From: Pseudomonas gregormendelii
GTDB taxonomy: Bacteria; Pseudomonadota; Gammaproteobacteria; Pseudomonadales; Pseudomonadaceae
Direction: 5' to 3'
NCBI RefSeq assembly: GCF_017114825.1
Contig: NZ_JADEVO010000010.1
Location: 62,001 to 126,000 of the forward strand
Length of the DNA: 64,000 nucleotides
A program made the translations under genes and the position numbers. Positions within the stretch are counted from its first letter, which is position 1; each line of letters starts with the position of its first letter. The notes under the pieces are model-generated. The model worked only from the letters and a program-made list of their open reading frames with translations. It was not told where the DNA came from and searched no databases. Of this stretch, positions 17,285-26,742 are shown in pieces.

Positions 17285-18109
17285 TCAGGGGAGTAATGGC
17301 AGGAAACGTAATAGCGCCGCGACGATGGCCTCCGGGGCATCTTCCTGCATTAGGTGCCCGGCATCGGCGATCGGATGAAACTGCGACCCTGGAATCATCT
17401 GGTGCAGCGCACGCCCGCGGTCGATGGGGATCCACTGATCGTCCTCGCCCCACAGGATCTGCACGGGACACCGAACGTTCGGGTACTGGTTTTCGACTTC
17501 TTGGGTATAACGCTCGTCCATCTGCGCTATTTGTCGATAGAACGCTGCCTGCCCCGGATCGCCCAGCCACGGCTTTACATAGGGCGCGAGTTCCTCATCG
17601 GGGATATCACGCTTGATCGCTCCACGGATATAAGCCGGCACGATGGCGCGCTGGATGTAATCGGGCAAGCCACTGAACGCTGCTTCATGCTGGCGCACGT
17701 GCTGCACGAAAGGTGAGCCCCAGGGCGTGAGCGCCACCGGGTCGATCAGCGTCAAGCTGCGGTAATCCTTGCCGTTGAGCAAGTGCGCGCGCAACGCGGT
17801 GGCGCCGCCGAAGTCATGGGCAACCACATCCGGGCGGTCCAGCCCCCAATGTTCCAGCAGTCGCGCCAGCAGCTCGTTCTGAATGCCCAGTGACACATCG
17901 CCGTCGATCTTCTCCGACTGCCCGTAGCCCATAAGGTCGAAGTAGTGCACACGGTGGGAGGCAATGAAATGCGGCGCGATGCGGTGCCAGACATGGGACG
18001 AGAAGGGCGTGCCATGCACGAACACCAGCGGCGGGCCGTCGCCGCGTACGGCGAAGCGGATGGCGTGTCCGTTGAAGCGATAGGTTTGGGGCAGCGGCCA
18101 GTCAGTCAT
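17285..18109 (-). CDS. Alpha/beta hydrolase with an aspartate nucleophile
   Basis: A 274-residue alpha/beta-hydrolase. The oxyanion motif is FVHGTPFSSHVW, and the nucleophile elbow reads VVAHDFGGATA, with Asp in place of Ser. A late LWGEDDQWIP supplies the acid and ADAGHLMQED the catalytic His. An Asp elbow is a feature of haloalkane/haloacid dehalogenases and epoxide hydrolases, but the true substrate cannot be read from sequence. The ATG at 18109 is preferred because AGAGG lies 8 bases ahead. It is the first gene of a likely hydrolase-codB-codA operon, so a link to pyrimidine or N-heterocycle breakdown is possible. Confidence 0.82.
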   Translation of the reverse strand: MTDWPLPQTYRFNGHAIRFAVRGDGPPLVFVHGTPFSSHVWHRIAPHFIASHRVHYFDLMGYGQSEKIDGDVSLGIQNELLARLLEHWGLDRPDVVAHDFGGATALRAHLLNGKDYRSLTLIDPVALTPWGSPFVQHVRQHEAAFSGLPDYIQRAIVPAYIRGAIKRDIPDEELAPYVKPWLGDPGQAAFYRQIAQMDERYTQEVENQYPNVRCPVQILWGEDDQWIPIDRGRALHQMIPGSQFHPIADAGHLMQEDAPEAIVAALLRFLPLLP

Positions 18110-18151
18110 GCCCATGTCCTCTTGGTGGGAAAGAGGCCAAAAGCATAGGCA

Positions 18152-18177
18152 TAAAAAAACAGCCCAGGGGGCTGTTC
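18152..18177 (-). terminator. Rho-independent terminator after queD
   Basis: On the minus strand AACAGCCCCCTGGGCTGTTTTTTT forms a stem with a run of seven Ts. It stands 157 bases past the queD stop, on the far side of a REPIN. Confidence 0.75.
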
Positions 18178-18210
18178 GGGTGTTTCACTGACGAAACGCA
18201 TGTCGTCAAT

Positions 18211-18313
18211 CTGTAGGAGCGAGCTTGCTCGCGATGGTCTTCAACGATAACGCTGGAAGCCTGGCATCCAGCGGCGCTCTCAGGTTTTTCGCGAGCAAGC
18301 TCGCTCCTACAGT
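18211..18313. repeat. REPIN (inverted REP pair)
   Basis: TGTAGGAGCGAGCTTGCTCG at the left and its reverse complement GCGAGCAAGCTCGCTCCTAC at the right flank a spacer of about 50 bp. It lies between the queD stop and its terminator. Confidence 0.85.
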
Positions 18314-18333
18314 AGGGGATGTGTTTGTCTGGG

Positions 18334-18690
18334 TTATTCGCCGCGATAGATGCAGCCACTGGTACAGGTTTCATGGATGCGGATCGCGCTGAGTTCCGGC
18401 AGCAATGGCTTCAACTCACCCCAGATCCACTTGGCCAGCACTTCACTGGTCGGATTCTCCAGGCCAGGAATGTCATTGAGGTAGTTGTGATCCAGTCGCT
18501 CATACAGCGGCTTGAAGATCGCCTTGATCTCGGAGAAATCGCGAATCCAGCCGGTATGCGGATCAAGGTCGCCACTGAGGTGAATCGCCACCTTGAACGA
18601 GTGACCGTGCAGGCGGCCGCATTTGTGGCCGTCCGGGACATGGGGCAGGCGGTGGGCGGATTCGAACGTAAACTCTTTGAAGATTTCCAC
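18334..18690 (-). CDS. queD: 6-carboxy-5,6,7,8-tetrahydropterin synthase (queuosine pathway)
   Basis: A 118-residue PTPS-family enzyme. It makes 6-carboxytetrahydropterin from dihydroneopterin triphosphate in the first dedicated step of queuosine synthesis. Zinc ligands His13, His28 and His30 are visible in [13 protein letters not shown] and GRLHGHSF, and catalytic Cys24 lies in [26 protein letters not shown] and [11 protein letters not shown] complete the pattern. Length matches the bacterial family. No preQ1 riboswitch is visible in the 74 bases upstream. It appears to be a single-gene unit. Confidence 0.93.
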   Translation of the reverse strand: MEIFKEFTFESAHRLPHVPDGHKCGRLHGHSFKVAIHLSGDLDPHTGWIRDFSEIKAIFKPLYERLDHNYLNDIPGLENPTSEVLAKWIWGELKPLLPELSAIRIHETCTSGCIYRGE

Positions 18691-18764
18691 AGTGTCTTGA
18701 GCTCTGTCAGGTGGCGATCGCCGCAGCGATAGGGGCAGGCGGCGAGTTTAACAGCTTGTCCTGA

Positions 18765-19844
18765 CTAAAGGGTCAGCAAGCGTTCGCCGAGGCGACCGTT
18801 GGCGGCCAGTTCGAGGAACTCGTCGCCCAGGCGACGGCTTTCGTCCATCGACGCGCGCCAGTACTTCTGCCGGCTTGGCGCATCGCCCATGAAGCGCTTG
18901 AAGTCATTGCGGTCGGGCAGCTTGCCGAAGGGCAGGCGCGCCAGATATTGCCTTGACGGTGCCAGCAACAGCACGTCCTGCAGCCGCGTCGAACAGGCGC
19001 GGCGCCAGGGCAGGGTCTTGTCGAACCAGCCGGGAATGATCCGGTCGGTGAAGTGCGGGTACAGCACGATGTCATTGCCGCTGTAGGGCAGGTCGAGGTG
19101 GTAGTCGAGCAGGCCGCCGTCGCGAAAGGTTCCGGCGCCAGCGCCCGGCAGGTCCCGAACACCTTCCATGACCATGGGGATCGAGCCGGATGCGAGCAGT
19201 GCCTGGCGCAGGTTGGCGGCGTTCAATGCGACGAAGCGCGAGGGGAAATCGGTCAGTGGGTGCACCGGCGGGGCGAGACGTGGATCGTGGATGATCAGCC
19301 GTTCGAAATGCCGCGACAGGCGCGAGCGGTTGCGCAGGTTGTCGGCGATCACCGTCGACAACCCCAGGCCCAGGTGACCACGATGGTCTTGCGCAAGCCG
19401 GCCGTGGCTTTTGACCACCATGATGTTCAGCCGATAATGCGCATTATCGAGAATCGCCGAGTCGCGGCCGTCGAGCAGCTCCTCGAGCATGCGCCGCGAG
19501 CTCTGGCTGATCTGTGCCATGGTCACGCCCTTGTTGAAATCCTGCTCGGTGTACAGCCGGCCGAGACGCCGGATGCCCTCGGCGGCGTCCGGCAGGCAGG
19601 CGCTGGCGAAACGCCAGGAGCCCACCGAGGCGCCGATCAGCGAGCGCTCCCGCGGGGCGGCCGGTAGCCACTCACCGAACAACGCCAGGTCCAGTCCCTG
19701 AATCCCCAGGGCTTTGGGGCCACCGGCGGCGCCGGGCAGCGTGCCGACATCGGCGGCGCTCAGCCCTTGTTCACGGATGCGCGCAAAGGCGCGGGGGCCG
19801 GCTTTGAGGGTCAGGGCGGGGAACTTGATGTGGATGGCGGTCAT
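18765..19844 (-). CDS. Patatin-like phospholipase family protein
   Basis: This 359-residue protein has the two parts of a patatin Ser-Asp dyad: SLIGASVGSWRFA (GxSxG, Ser near residue 74) and FRDGGLLDYH (catalytic Asp in the DGG motif, near residue 260). An early AAGGPKALGIQGLDL takes the place of the usual GGG oxyanion loop. It should hydrolyse lipid acyl esters; substrate and location are unknown, and no signal peptide is seen. The upstream in-frame start at 19973 would add an unrelated Asn/Ser-rich stretch. ATG at 19844 begins MTAIHIKFPALTL. Confidence 0.83.
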   Translation of the reverse strand: MTAIHIKFPALTLKAGPRAFARIREQGLSAADVGTLPGAAGGPKALGIQGLDLALFGEWLPAAPRERSLIGASVGSWRFASACLPDAAEGIRRLGRLYTEQDFNKGVTMAQISQSSRRMLEELLDGRDSAILDNAHYRLNIMVVKSHGRLAQDHRGHLGLGLSTVIADNLRNRSRLSRHFERLIIHDPRLAPPVHPLTDFPSRFVALNAANLRQALLASGSIPMVMEGVRDLPGAGAGTFRDGGLLDYHLDLPYSGNDIVLYPHFTDRIIPGWFDKTLPWRRACSTRLQDVLLLAPSRQYLARLPFGKLPDRNDFKRFMGDAPSRQKYWRASMDESRRLGDEFLELAANGRLGERLLTL

Positions 19845-19932
19845 ACCGGATCTCGATTCTGGCAAGCGGGAGCGATTATAAGAGATTTCAAAGGCAAACC
19901 CTTGCGCAATGCATGATGGCCATTCAGTTTCA

Positions 19933-19952
19933 GTTAAGTTCGAATCGTTAAG
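19933..19952. promoter_or_regulatory. TTAAG direct repeat ahead of PepSY two-component operon
   Basis: GTTAAGTTCGAATCGTTAAG contains two direct TTAAG copies with nine bases between them, 42 bp before the first PepSY gene. OmpR-family regulators bind such direct repeats. I recall that P. aeruginosa BqsR binds TTAAG copies six bases apart, so this is similar but with a wider gap. It may be the binding site of the regulator encoded in the operon. Confidence 0.4.
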
Positions 19953-19994
19953 GTAGCTCCCGTAAAGCAACACCCAAAAAATTCGGAGACACCG

Positions 19995-20303
19995 ATGAAA
20001 ACCCTGACTGCCCTGTTCACTGCTTCCCTCGTCGCCATGACCGCCAGCCTAGCCCATGCCCGGGACCTGGGCCCTGATGAAGCCCTGCGGCTGCGCGACG
20101 CTGGTACCATTGTGTCTTTCGAGAAGCTCAATGCTACAGCTCTGTCCAAACACCCGGGCTCCACCATCACCGAGACCGAGCTGGAAGAAGAGTACGGCAA
20201 GTTCGTCTACCAGGTGGAGATGCGTGACCCACAGGGTCTCGATTGGGACATGGAATTGGACGCTGTCAGCGGGCAGGTTCTCAAGGATCAACAGGATACG
20301 TAA
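19995..20303 (+). CDS. PepSY domain periplasmic protein (first of pair)
   Basis: A 102-residue protein with a signal peptide at about 1-22 (SLAHARDLG after the core). The PepSY fold follows: EALRLRDAGTIVSFEKL, then ITETELEEEYGKFVYQVEM and the end LDAVSGQVLKDQQ. It should be periplasmic. PepSY domains inhibit proteases or sense ligands. It is gene 1 of a four-gene operon and shares its last base with the second gene's start (TAATG). It is about 40% similar to its neighbour by eye, which suggests duplication. Confidence 0.85.
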   Translation: MKTLTALFTASLVAMTASLAHARDLGPDEALRLRDAGTIVSFEKLNATALSKHPGSTITETELEEEYGKFVYQVEMRDPQGLDWDMELDAVSGQVLKDQQDT

Positions 20304-20626
20304 TGAAGGTGCATTTTTTGTCCGGCACGCGCGCCAGCCTCCGAGTGGGGCTGGCGCTGCTGGTCTTCTGCTCTGTGGTGATGGCCCGCGACCTGGATCA
20401 GGACGAAGCCCTGCGCCTGCGCCAGCAAGGGGTGATCATGCCCCTGGAGCAGCTGCTGCAGCAGGCCCTGGATCGCTATCCAGGGGCCAAATTGCTGGAA
20501 GCCGAGCTTGAAGAAAAACACGACGTCTACATTTATGAAGTCGAACTGTTGACCGCCGAAGGCGTAGTCCGCGAGCTGGACCTCGACGCCACCACTGGCC
20601 AGTTACTGAAAGACAAGGAAGATTGA
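20303..20626 (+). CDS. PepSY domain periplasmic protein (second of pair)
   Basis: A 107-residue paralogue of the previous gene. It has a signal segment at about 11-28 (VGLALLVFCSVVMA), then RDLDQDEALRLRQQGVI, LLEAELEEKHDVYIYEVE and LDATTGQLLKDKED. The ATG at 20303 overlaps the upstream TAA; longer in-frame starts run into the first gene. The response regulator starts three bases after its stop. Both proteins probably feed the sensor kinase of the operon, but no interaction can be seen from sequence. Confidence 0.85.
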   Translation: MKVHFLSGTRASLRVGLALLVFCSVVMARDLDQDEALRLRQQGVIMPLEQLLQQALDRYPGAKLLEAELEEKHDVYIYEVELLTAEGVVRELDLDATTGQLLKDKED

Positions 20627-20629
20627 CCG

Positions 20630-21298
20630 ATGCGCTTGCTTCTCGTGGAAGACCACGTGCCCCTGGCCGACGAATTGATGGCCGGTCTGAACCGCCAGGG
20701 GTATGCCGTGGACTGGCTGGCCGACGGCCGCGATGCGGTGTACCAGGGCAGCAGCGAGCCTTATGACCTGATCATCCTCGACCTTGGCCTGCCTGGTTTG
20801 CCCGGGCTTGAGGTGCTGGCGCAATGGCGCGCCGGTGGTCTGTCGACACCCGTGCTGATCCTGACCGCGCGCGGTTCCTGGTCCGAACGCATCGAAGGCC
20901 TCAAGGCCGGCGCCGACGATTACCTGACCAAACCCTTTCACCCCGAAGAGCTGCATTTGCGCGTCCAGGCGCTGTTGCGCCGCTCCCACGGCCAGGCCAA
21001 CCAGCCGACGCTCAAGGCGGCGGGCCTGCATCTGGATGAAGGCCGCCAATGTGTGACGCGGGACGGTGCCGACATCTTGCTCACCGCTGCGGAATTTCGC
21101 CTGCTGCGCTATTTCATGCTGCACCCCGAACAGATCCTGTCCAAGAGCCACCTGGCAGAGCACCTCTACGACGGTGAAACAGAGCGTGATTCCAACGTGC
21201 TGGAGGTCCACGTCAATCATCTGCGACGCAAGCTGGGCCGCAGCGTGATCGAAACCCGTCGCGGCCAGGGTTACCTGTTCGGCGGGCAAGCCAAGTGA
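20630..21298 (+). CDS. OmpR/PhoP-family response regulator
   Basis: A 222-residue regulator. The receiver domain holds the acidic pair in VEDHV (Glu7, Asp8), the phosphorylated Asp51 ([13 protein letters not shown]) and the conserved Lys in DYLTKPF near residue 101. The C-terminal winged helix (about 125-218) contains [15 protein letters not shown] and [15 protein letters not shown]. It controls transcription in response to the kinase, whose GTG overlaps its stop (GTGA). The PepSY-PepSY-regulator-kinase order resembles the P. aeruginosa bqs/car locus, though the match is from memory. Confidence 0.9.
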   Translation: MRLLLVEDHVPLADELMAGLNRQGYAVDWLADGRDAVYQGSSEPYDLIILDLGLPGLPGLEVLAQWRAGGLSTPVLILTARGSWSERIEGLKAGADDYLTKPFHPEELHLRVQALLRRSHGQANQPTLKAAGLHLDEGRQCVTRDGADILLTAAEFRLLRYFMLHPEQILSKSHLAEHLYDGETERDSNVLEVHVNHLRRKLGRSVIETRRGQGYLFGGQAK

Positions 21299-22608
21299 GG
21301 TCGATCCAGCGCCGCTTGAGCCTGGGCCTGATCAGCGTGATGGTGATTGTCGGCCTGGTATTGGCGCAGACCAGCCTGTGGCTGTTCGAAATGGGCTTGC
21401 AGCGCTACCTTGAGGCGGGCCTGCGCAACGACAGCGAGAACCTGCTGGTGGCACTGGTACGTGGGCCCCAGGGTTTGCAACTGGAGGAGCGGCACCTGGC
21501 GCCGGCCTATCAGCGGCCGTTCTCCGGGCACTACTTCCGCATCGACTTCGCCGACAAACATTGGCGCTCGCGATCCCTGTGGGACCAGGAGTTTCCCCAA
21601 CTCACTGAATCGGGGCTGCACAGCAACCTGCAACTGGGGCCCGAGGGCCAGCAGTTGCTGGTGTTGCGTTCTGACTATCGGCGGCTGGGGCAGTCGATTT
21701 CCATCAGCGTGGCGCAGGACTACACCCCGGTGCGCGACAGTTTCCTGCGCATGCAACAGGTCGGCCTCGGGCTGGGACTGGCGGGGCTGCTGCTGATTCT
21801 GGTGCTGCAACGGGTCACCGTACGTCGAGCATTGCGTCCCCTGGAAAAGGCCCGCGAGCAGATCGCCCAGTTGCAACAGGGGCAGCGCTCGCAGCTGGAC
21901 GATCAGGTCCCGGTAGAGCTGGAGCCGTTGGTGGCGCAGATCAACCATCTGCTGGCGCACACCGAGGACAGCCTCAAGCGCTCGCGCAATGCCCTGGGCA
22001 ATCTTGGTCACTCCTTGAAAACCCCGCTGGCGGTGTTGGTGAGCCTGGCCTCGAGTGAAAAACTCGATGACCACCCCGAATTGCGCAGGATCTTCAAGGA
22101 GCAGCTGGAGCAGGTCCGGCAAAGGCTCAATCGAGAGCTCAATCGCGCAAGGTTGTCCGGCGATGCGCTGCCGGGCGCCTTGTTCGATTGCGCTGGCGAG
22201 TTACCGGGGTTGCTGGCGACGCTGAACATGATCCACGGTGAACATTTGCACCTGAGCTACCGCGCGCCCCAGGGGCTGCAACTGCCCTGGGATCGTGAAG
22301 ACCTGCTGGAACTGCTCGGCAACCTGCTGGACAACGCCTGCAAATGGGCGGATGCCGAGGTGCGCTTGAGCGTGGTGGAGACGACGGCAGGGTTTGAGTT
22401 GGATGTGGAGGATGACGGGCCGGGAATACCCGAGGATCAACGGACCCAGGTCTTCAGCCGCGGCACCCGTTTGGATGAGCAAACCGATGGGCACGGCCTG
22501 GGGCTGGGGATCGTGCGCGATATCGTCGACACGTGGGGCGGGGTGTTGCGCCTGGAAGAGAGTGAGTGGGGCGGGTTGCGGGTGGTGATTGAACTGCCCA
22601 GGCGCTGA
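21295..22608 (+). CDS. Sensor histidine kinase (PhoQ-like)
   Basis: This 437-residue inner-membrane kinase has a membrane segment at about 8-30 and another at about 155-178, with a periplasmic sensor of roughly 125 residues between them. The H-box [16 protein letters not shown] carries the phosphoacceptor His near residue 242. The ATP-binding part shows [13 protein letters not shown] (N-box), [10 protein letters not shown] and [10 protein letters not shown]. The HSLKTPLA form is typical of PhoQ-like kinases. The sensor is acidic ([12 protein letters not shown]) but lacks the RExxE iron motif I know from BqsS, so metal sensing is only a possibility. GTG start overlaps the regulator stop by 4 bases. 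Confidence 0.9.
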   Translation: MRSIQRRLSLGLISVMVIVGLVLAQTSLWLFEMGLQRYLEAGLRNDSENLLVALVRGPQGLQLEERHLAPAYQRPFSGHYFRIDFADKHWRSRSLWDQEFPQLTESGLHSNLQLGPEGQQLLVLRSDYRRLGQSISISVAQDYTPVRDSFLRMQQVGLGLGLAGLLLILVLQRVTVRRALRPLEKAREQIAQLQQGQRSQLDDQVPVELEPLVAQINHLLAHTEDSLKRSRNALGNLGHSLKTPLAVLVSLASSEKLDDHPELRRIFKEQLEQVRQRLNRELNRARLSGDALPGALFDCAGELPGLLATLNMIHGEHLHLSYRAPQGLQLPWDREDLLELLGNLLDNACKWADAEVRLSVVETTAGFELDVEDDGPGIPEDQRTQVFSRGTRLDEQTDGHGLGLGIVRDIVDTWGGVLRLEESEWGGLRVVIELPRR

Positions 22609-22629
22609 GACCTGAAACTGCCCCAAAGT

Positions 22630-22725
22630 CCCTGCGGGAGCCAGCCTGCTCGCCATAGCGGTGTGTCAGTCGACATCTAGTTGCCTGACACTCTGCTATC
22701 GCGAGCAGGCTCGCTCCCACATTGG
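22630..22725. repeat. REPIN
   Basis: TGCGGGAGCCAGCCTGCTCG and its inverse (TATCGCGAGCAGGCTCGCTC) flank about 45 bp, between the convergent kinase and chemoreceptor genes. It may end both transcripts. Confidence 0.8.
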
Positions 22726-22763
22726 CTCTTGCACATTGGCTCACCCGTGCGCTGTGGAGTGGC

Positions 22764-24911
22764 TCACACGCGAAACTGATCCATCAGGCTCTGCTGCTGA
22801 TTCGCCAGGCTGTTGAGTGACTGGCTGACCCGCGCCGACTCATTCGCCTGCCCCGACAGCGACTCCGTGACGTCGCGAATCGTCGCCACGTTGTTGTTGA
22901 TCTCTTCAGCCACGGCGCTCTGTTCTTCCGCCGCACTGGCGATCTGCAGGTTCATGTCGCTGATCACCGTCACCGCTTCGCCGATCTGGCGCAGGGCGGT
23001 CACGGCCTGGCCAACCTGCTCGACGCTGCCCTGGGCCTGGCGATGGCTGTTGCTCATCGAGCCCACCACCTCCTGTGTACCGCTTTGCAGCTGCTCGATC
23101 ACCAGGCGGGTTTCCTCGACCGACTCCTGGGTACGTCGCGCCAGGTTGCGCACCTCATCGGCCACTACGGCAAAGCCGCGACCGGCTTCACCCGCGCGAG
23201 CGGCTTCGATGGCGGCGTTCAAGGCCAGCAGGTTGGTTTGTTCGGCGATGGCGCGAATCACTTCCAGCACCGAGCCGATTTTCTCGCTGTTGGCTGCCAG
23301 GCCTTCGACCTGCACCATCGCCGCACTCATGTCGGCGGCAAGGTTGTCGATGCTGGTGGTGGTCTGGTCGATCACGGTCAGGCCACGGCGAGTCGCATGG
23401 TCCGCGTCGCGGGCGGCCTGGGCGGCTTGCGCTGCACTGCGGGCGACGTCCTGGGCGGTGGCGCTCATTTCGTGGGACGCGGTGGCAACCTGGTCCACCT
23501 GGCGATACTGCTGCTCCATGCCGGCGCTGGTCTGAGTGGCGATCGCGGAGGATTGGTCAGCCGTGCTGCGCGCATCCTGCACCGAGCGTTTCACTTCGGC
23601 GATGATTGGCTGCAGCTTGTCCAGGAAGCGGTTGAACCAGCCGGCCAACTGGCCCAGTTCGTCCTGCTTGTCGTAGGCCAGTCGGCGGGTCAGGTCGCCT
23701 TCGCCGCTGGCGATGTCTTCGAGCATGCGCGCCACCCCGAGGATCGGTTTGGTCACACTGCGGGCCATCAGCCACACCAGCAGCAGGCCGATCAACGCGG
23801 CCAGCACGCCCAGGCCCAGTTCAACCAGGGTGCCAGTGGTGTTGCTCTCATCGAGTTGTCGTTCCAGGGCTTCGGCAGGACCGACCAGGACTTTTTCCGG
23901 CACTTGCAGCAGCACGCCCCAGGATTTGCCACCGGGGATCGGCTCGAAGGGTGCGAGCACCTTGAGCTGTTGGTCGCTGTGCAGGCTGGCTGTCTTGTCG
24001 CTGGTCGCCAGCAAACGAATCAGCTCGGCGCCGCTGCTCTTGTCGACACTGTCCAGGCGCTGGCTGAGTTTGCTCGAGTCCGGGCTGTAGCCGGCCAGCA
24101 GGCCGACCGGGCTGATGATGCTGACGTGGGTCTGGCCGTCGTAGAGCTTCTTGCTCGCCGCCTGGCTGATCGATTGCAGGCTGTTGAGGTTGATGTCCAC
24201 CGACAGCGAAGCGATGACCTTGCCGTTGACCATCAGCGGAAAGACGATGCTGGTCATCAACACGTCCTGGCCGTCGATCTTGTAGAAGTACGGCTCGATG
24301 ACGCACGGCTTGAGCGAGGTGCGCGGGCAGGTGAACCAGGCGTTGGCCGGTTCGCCGCTGGGGCCGGCATTGGTGTCGGCCATGTCGCTTTCCGGCAACG
24401 CCATGGACGTTACCTGGCCCGGAGTGGGCTGCGACCAGTACAGGGCGAAGCGGCCCTTGTCGTTGCTGCCCAGCTCGGCCTGGCCGGCGAACAGTTCGTC
24501 TTTGCCGTCCAGGGCATTGACTTCGAACACCAGTGACAGGCCGAGCAGTTCCGGGTTGGCCTGCAGTGCCGACTTGACCTGGCGGGTCAGGTCTTCGCGC
24601 AGGTCGAAGGCGTCGAGGAAGCGCTTTTCCGCCTGGTCGCGCAGGAACAGCACCTGGCGCGAGAAGCCATGGCCGTATTGGTAGGCGTCCATGAACTGCT
24701 GGCGAATGACCAGCGCCTGGTTTTCACCCTGGGATTGAATACGTGCCTGGGCGGCTTCATTGAGCATCTCCGTGCTCGAGGCCTTCACCAAGGCGGAACT
24801 GTGCTCCATGCGATACAGCGAAAGACCCACCAGCAGGGTCACGATACCCGCCAGGCAAAGCCCGGCCAGCAGGGTGATTTTCCATTGAATGGAAAGTTGT
24901 CTGAGCGACAT
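22764..24911 (-). CDS. Methyl-accepting chemotaxis protein with large periplasmic Cache sensor
   Basis: A 715-residue chemoreceptor. It has a first membrane helix at about 12-32, a periplasmic domain of about 325 residues of dCache type ([48 protein letters not shown]), a second helix near 360-380 and a HAMP domain ([19 protein letters not shown]). The signalling tip is [20 protein letters not shown], then [17 protein letters not shown]. This organisation detects a small ligand and controls CheA; the ligand is unknown. Length is normal. It is a single gene on the minus strand. Confidence 0.92.
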   Translation of the reverse strand: MSLRQLSIQWKITLLAGLCLAGIVTLLVGLSLYRMEHSSALVKASSTEMLNEAAQARIQSQGENQALVIRQQFMDAYQYGHGFSRQVLFLRDQAEKRFLDAFDLREDLTRQVKSALQANPELLGLSLVFEVNALDGKDELFAGQAELGSNDKGRFALYWSQPTPGQVTSMALPESDMADTNAGPSGEPANAWFTCPRTSLKPCVIEPYFYKIDGQDVLMTSIVFPLMVNGKVIASLSVDINLNSLQSISQAASKKLYDGQTHVSIISPVGLLAGYSPDSSKLSQRLDSVDKSSGAELIRLLATSDKTASLHSDQQLKVLAPFEPIPGGKSWGVLLQVPEKVLVGPAEALERQLDESNTTGTLVELGLGVLAALIGLLLVWLMARSVTKPILGVARMLEDIASGEGDLTRRLAYDKQDELGQLAGWFNRFLDKLQPIIAEVKRSVQDARSTADQSSAIATQTSAGMEQQYRQVDQVATASHEMSATAQDVARSAAQAAQAARDADHATRRGLTVIDQTTTSIDNLAADMSAAMVQVEGLAANSEKIGSVLEVIRAIAEQTNLLALNAAIEAARAGEAGRGFAVVADEVRNLARRTQESVEETRLVIEQLQSGTQEVVGSMSNSHRQAQGSVEQVGQAVTALRQIGEAVTVISDMNLQIASAAEEQSAVAEEINNNVATIRDVTESLSGQANESARVSQSLNSLANQQQSLMDQFRV

Positions 24912-25005
24912 GGAGACGTCCTTATTCGATAAATATCTGCGGCTTGGTACTGTAGCGGCCGTTACTCGGGATTCTTGATGGTGTTTACCGAATATCGAAT
25001 TTCAC

Positions 25006-25098
25006 CCGGTAGGAGCTGCCGAAGGCTGCGATCTTTTGATTTTCAATGTTCTTGATGACGCCAGAAGCTCAAAAGATCGCAGCCTGCGGCAGCTCGTA
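25006..25098. repeat. Palindromic intergenic repeat (GCTGCGATCTTTTGAT family)
   Basis: GGTAGGAGCTGCCGAAGGCT with GCGATCTTTTGAT at the left pairs with TCAAAAGATCGCAGCCTGCG and GCAGCTCGTAC at the right, around about 25 bp of spacer. The 322-bp gap between the two start sites (24912-25233) otherwise holds only the promoter regions of the two divergent genes, with nothing else I can name. Confidence 0.85.
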
Positions 25099-25233
25099 CG
25101 GGATCGTGTTGGCTTTGACAAGCTGGCAGTGCTGCGGCACAGTGCGCGCCCTCTAATAAAACCCATTCTAAAATCCGCTGGCGGCTCTTCGCAGACTGCC
25201 GGCTGAGCTCATTCTGCTTGCCTTGAGGTAACG

Positions 25234-26553
25234 ATGATTAATGCAGTAATTGCTGCGGTCGGCGTCATGCTGATACTCAGCCTGTCCCGCGTACACGTAG
25301 TGATCGCGCTGATCGTGGGCGCGCTGGTCGGTGGCCTGACCGGCGGCCTGGGCATCGACGCCACGCTTAAAGCGTTCAACAGCGGCCTTGGGGGCGGGGC
25401 TACCGTTGCGCTGTCCTATGCCTTGCTGGGGGCGTTCGCGGTGGCGATTGCCAAGTCGGGGATGGCCCATGCCCTGGCAGACAAGGCGCTGGCCATGGTT
25501 GATCGCCAGCACGCCAGCAGTGGCGGCCGGGTCAAATGGTTGCTGATCGGCCTGCTGGGGGTCGTGGCCATCGCCTCGCAAAACATCTTGCCGATACATA
25601 TCGCCTTTATTCCGTTGCTGGTGCCGCCGCTTTTGTACGTGCTGACCAAGTTGCAACTGGATCGACGGTTGATCGCCTGCGTCATGACCTTCGGGCTGAT
25701 CACGCCGTACATGTTCCTGCCGGTGGGCTTTGGCAACATCTTCCTCAACGAGATCCTGCTGGCCAACGTCGCCCGCAGCGGCGTTGATATCAGCGGCATC
25801 AATGTCACCCACGCGATGGGTATCCCGGCGCTGGGCATGGTGTTTGGCCTGGCGATTGCGTTTTTCAGCTACCGCAAGAAGCGCGTCTACGACCTGGGCA
25901 AGATCGAGCAGGTCGAGCAGGTGGCGGTGCAATACAACCCGCTGAGCCTGATGGTCGCGGGCCTGGCGATCATCGCCGCGTTCGTGATCCAGCTGCTGCT
26001 CGACTCGATGATCATTGGCGCCCTGGCAGGGTTTCTGATTTTCTCGGTGTCGGGAATTGTGAAGTGGCGTGATACCGACGATCTGTTCACCGAAGGCATG
26101 AAGATGATGGCGATGATCGGCTTCATCATGATCGCCGCCTCGGGGTTTGGCGAAGTGATCAAGGCCACTGGCGATGTGCAGTCGCTGGTCGTAACCGCCG
26201 CTTCCTGGATCGGTCACAGCAAGGCCATTGGTGCCTTGTTGATGTTACTGGTGGGGTTGCTGGTGACCATGGGCATCGGGTCGTCGTTCTCGACGGTGCC
26301 GATCCTGGCGGTGATTTTCGTGCCACTGTGCGTGCAGCTGGGCTTCAGCCCGCTGGCGATCGTGTGCATCGTCGGCACTGCAGGTGCACTCGGGGATGCG
26401 GGCTCCCCAGCCTCCGATTCGACCCTCGGCCCGACCTCCGGCTTGAACGTCGATGGCCAGCATCACCATATCTGGGACACTGTGGTGCCGACTTTCCTGC
26501 ACTACAACCTGCCGCTGCTGGCCTTCGGCTGGGTGGCGGCGATGGTGTTGTGA
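25234..26553 (+). CDS. Na+/H+ antiporter-family permease (YuiF-like)
   Basis: A 439-residue protein with about eleven hydrophobic segments. The start [20 protein letters not shown], the central re-entrant region and the C-terminal signature [20 protein letters not shown], then [16 protein letters not shown], match the NhaC-like Na+/H+ antiporter family. Members in Bacillus (YuiF) are linked with histidine or other amino-acid transport, so the substrate is uncertain. GAGGTAACG precedes the ATG. A chemoreceptor gene lies on each side, but with no visible coupling. Confidence 0.85.
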   Translation: MINAVIAAVGVMLILSLSRVHVVIALIVGALVGGLTGGLGIDATLKAFNSGLGGGATVALSYALLGAFAVAIAKSGMAHALADKALAMVDRQHASSGGRVKWLLIGLLGVVAIASQNILPIHIAFIPLLVPPLLYVLTKLQLDRRLIACVMTFGLITPYMFLPVGFGNIFLNEILLANVARSGVDISGINVTHAMGIPALGMVFGLAIAFFSYRKKRVYDLGKIEQVEQVAVQYNPLSLMVAGLAIIAAFVIQLLLDSMIIGALAGFLIFSVSGIVKWRDTDDLFTEGMKMMAMIGFIMIAASGFGEVIKATGDVQSLVVTAASWIGHSKAIGALLMLLVGLLVTMGIGSSFSTVPILAVIFVPLCVQLGFSPLAIVCIVGTAGALGDAGSPASDSTLGPTSGLNVDGQHHHIWDTVVPTFLHYNLPLLAFGWVAAMVL

Positions 26554-26576
26554 TCCCCACGCCTCACTGATCTCCC

Positions 26577-26668
26577 CTGTGGGAGTGAGCCTGCTCGCGA
26601 TGACGGCCTGACTTTCCATTGATGTTGGCTGACACTCCGCTATCGCGAGCAGGCTCACGCCTACAGTG
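26577..26668. repeat. REPIN
   Basis: TGTGGGAGTGAGCCTGCTCG and its inverse (GCGAGCAGGCTCACGCCTAC) flank about 45 bp after the permease gene. Confidence 0.8.
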
Positions 26669-26742
26669 GGTGATATTCAACTTTTGCTCCGGCGTGCCGT
26701 TAAAGCTTCCAGGCACGCCAATAAATCAAAAGAGTGAATGTC

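Noticed and set aside
23043..24536. A 497-residue plus-strand frame opposite the chemoreceptor
   Set aside because: Shadow frame of the minus-strand chemoreceptor, whose sensor, HAMP and signalling tip are all intact.
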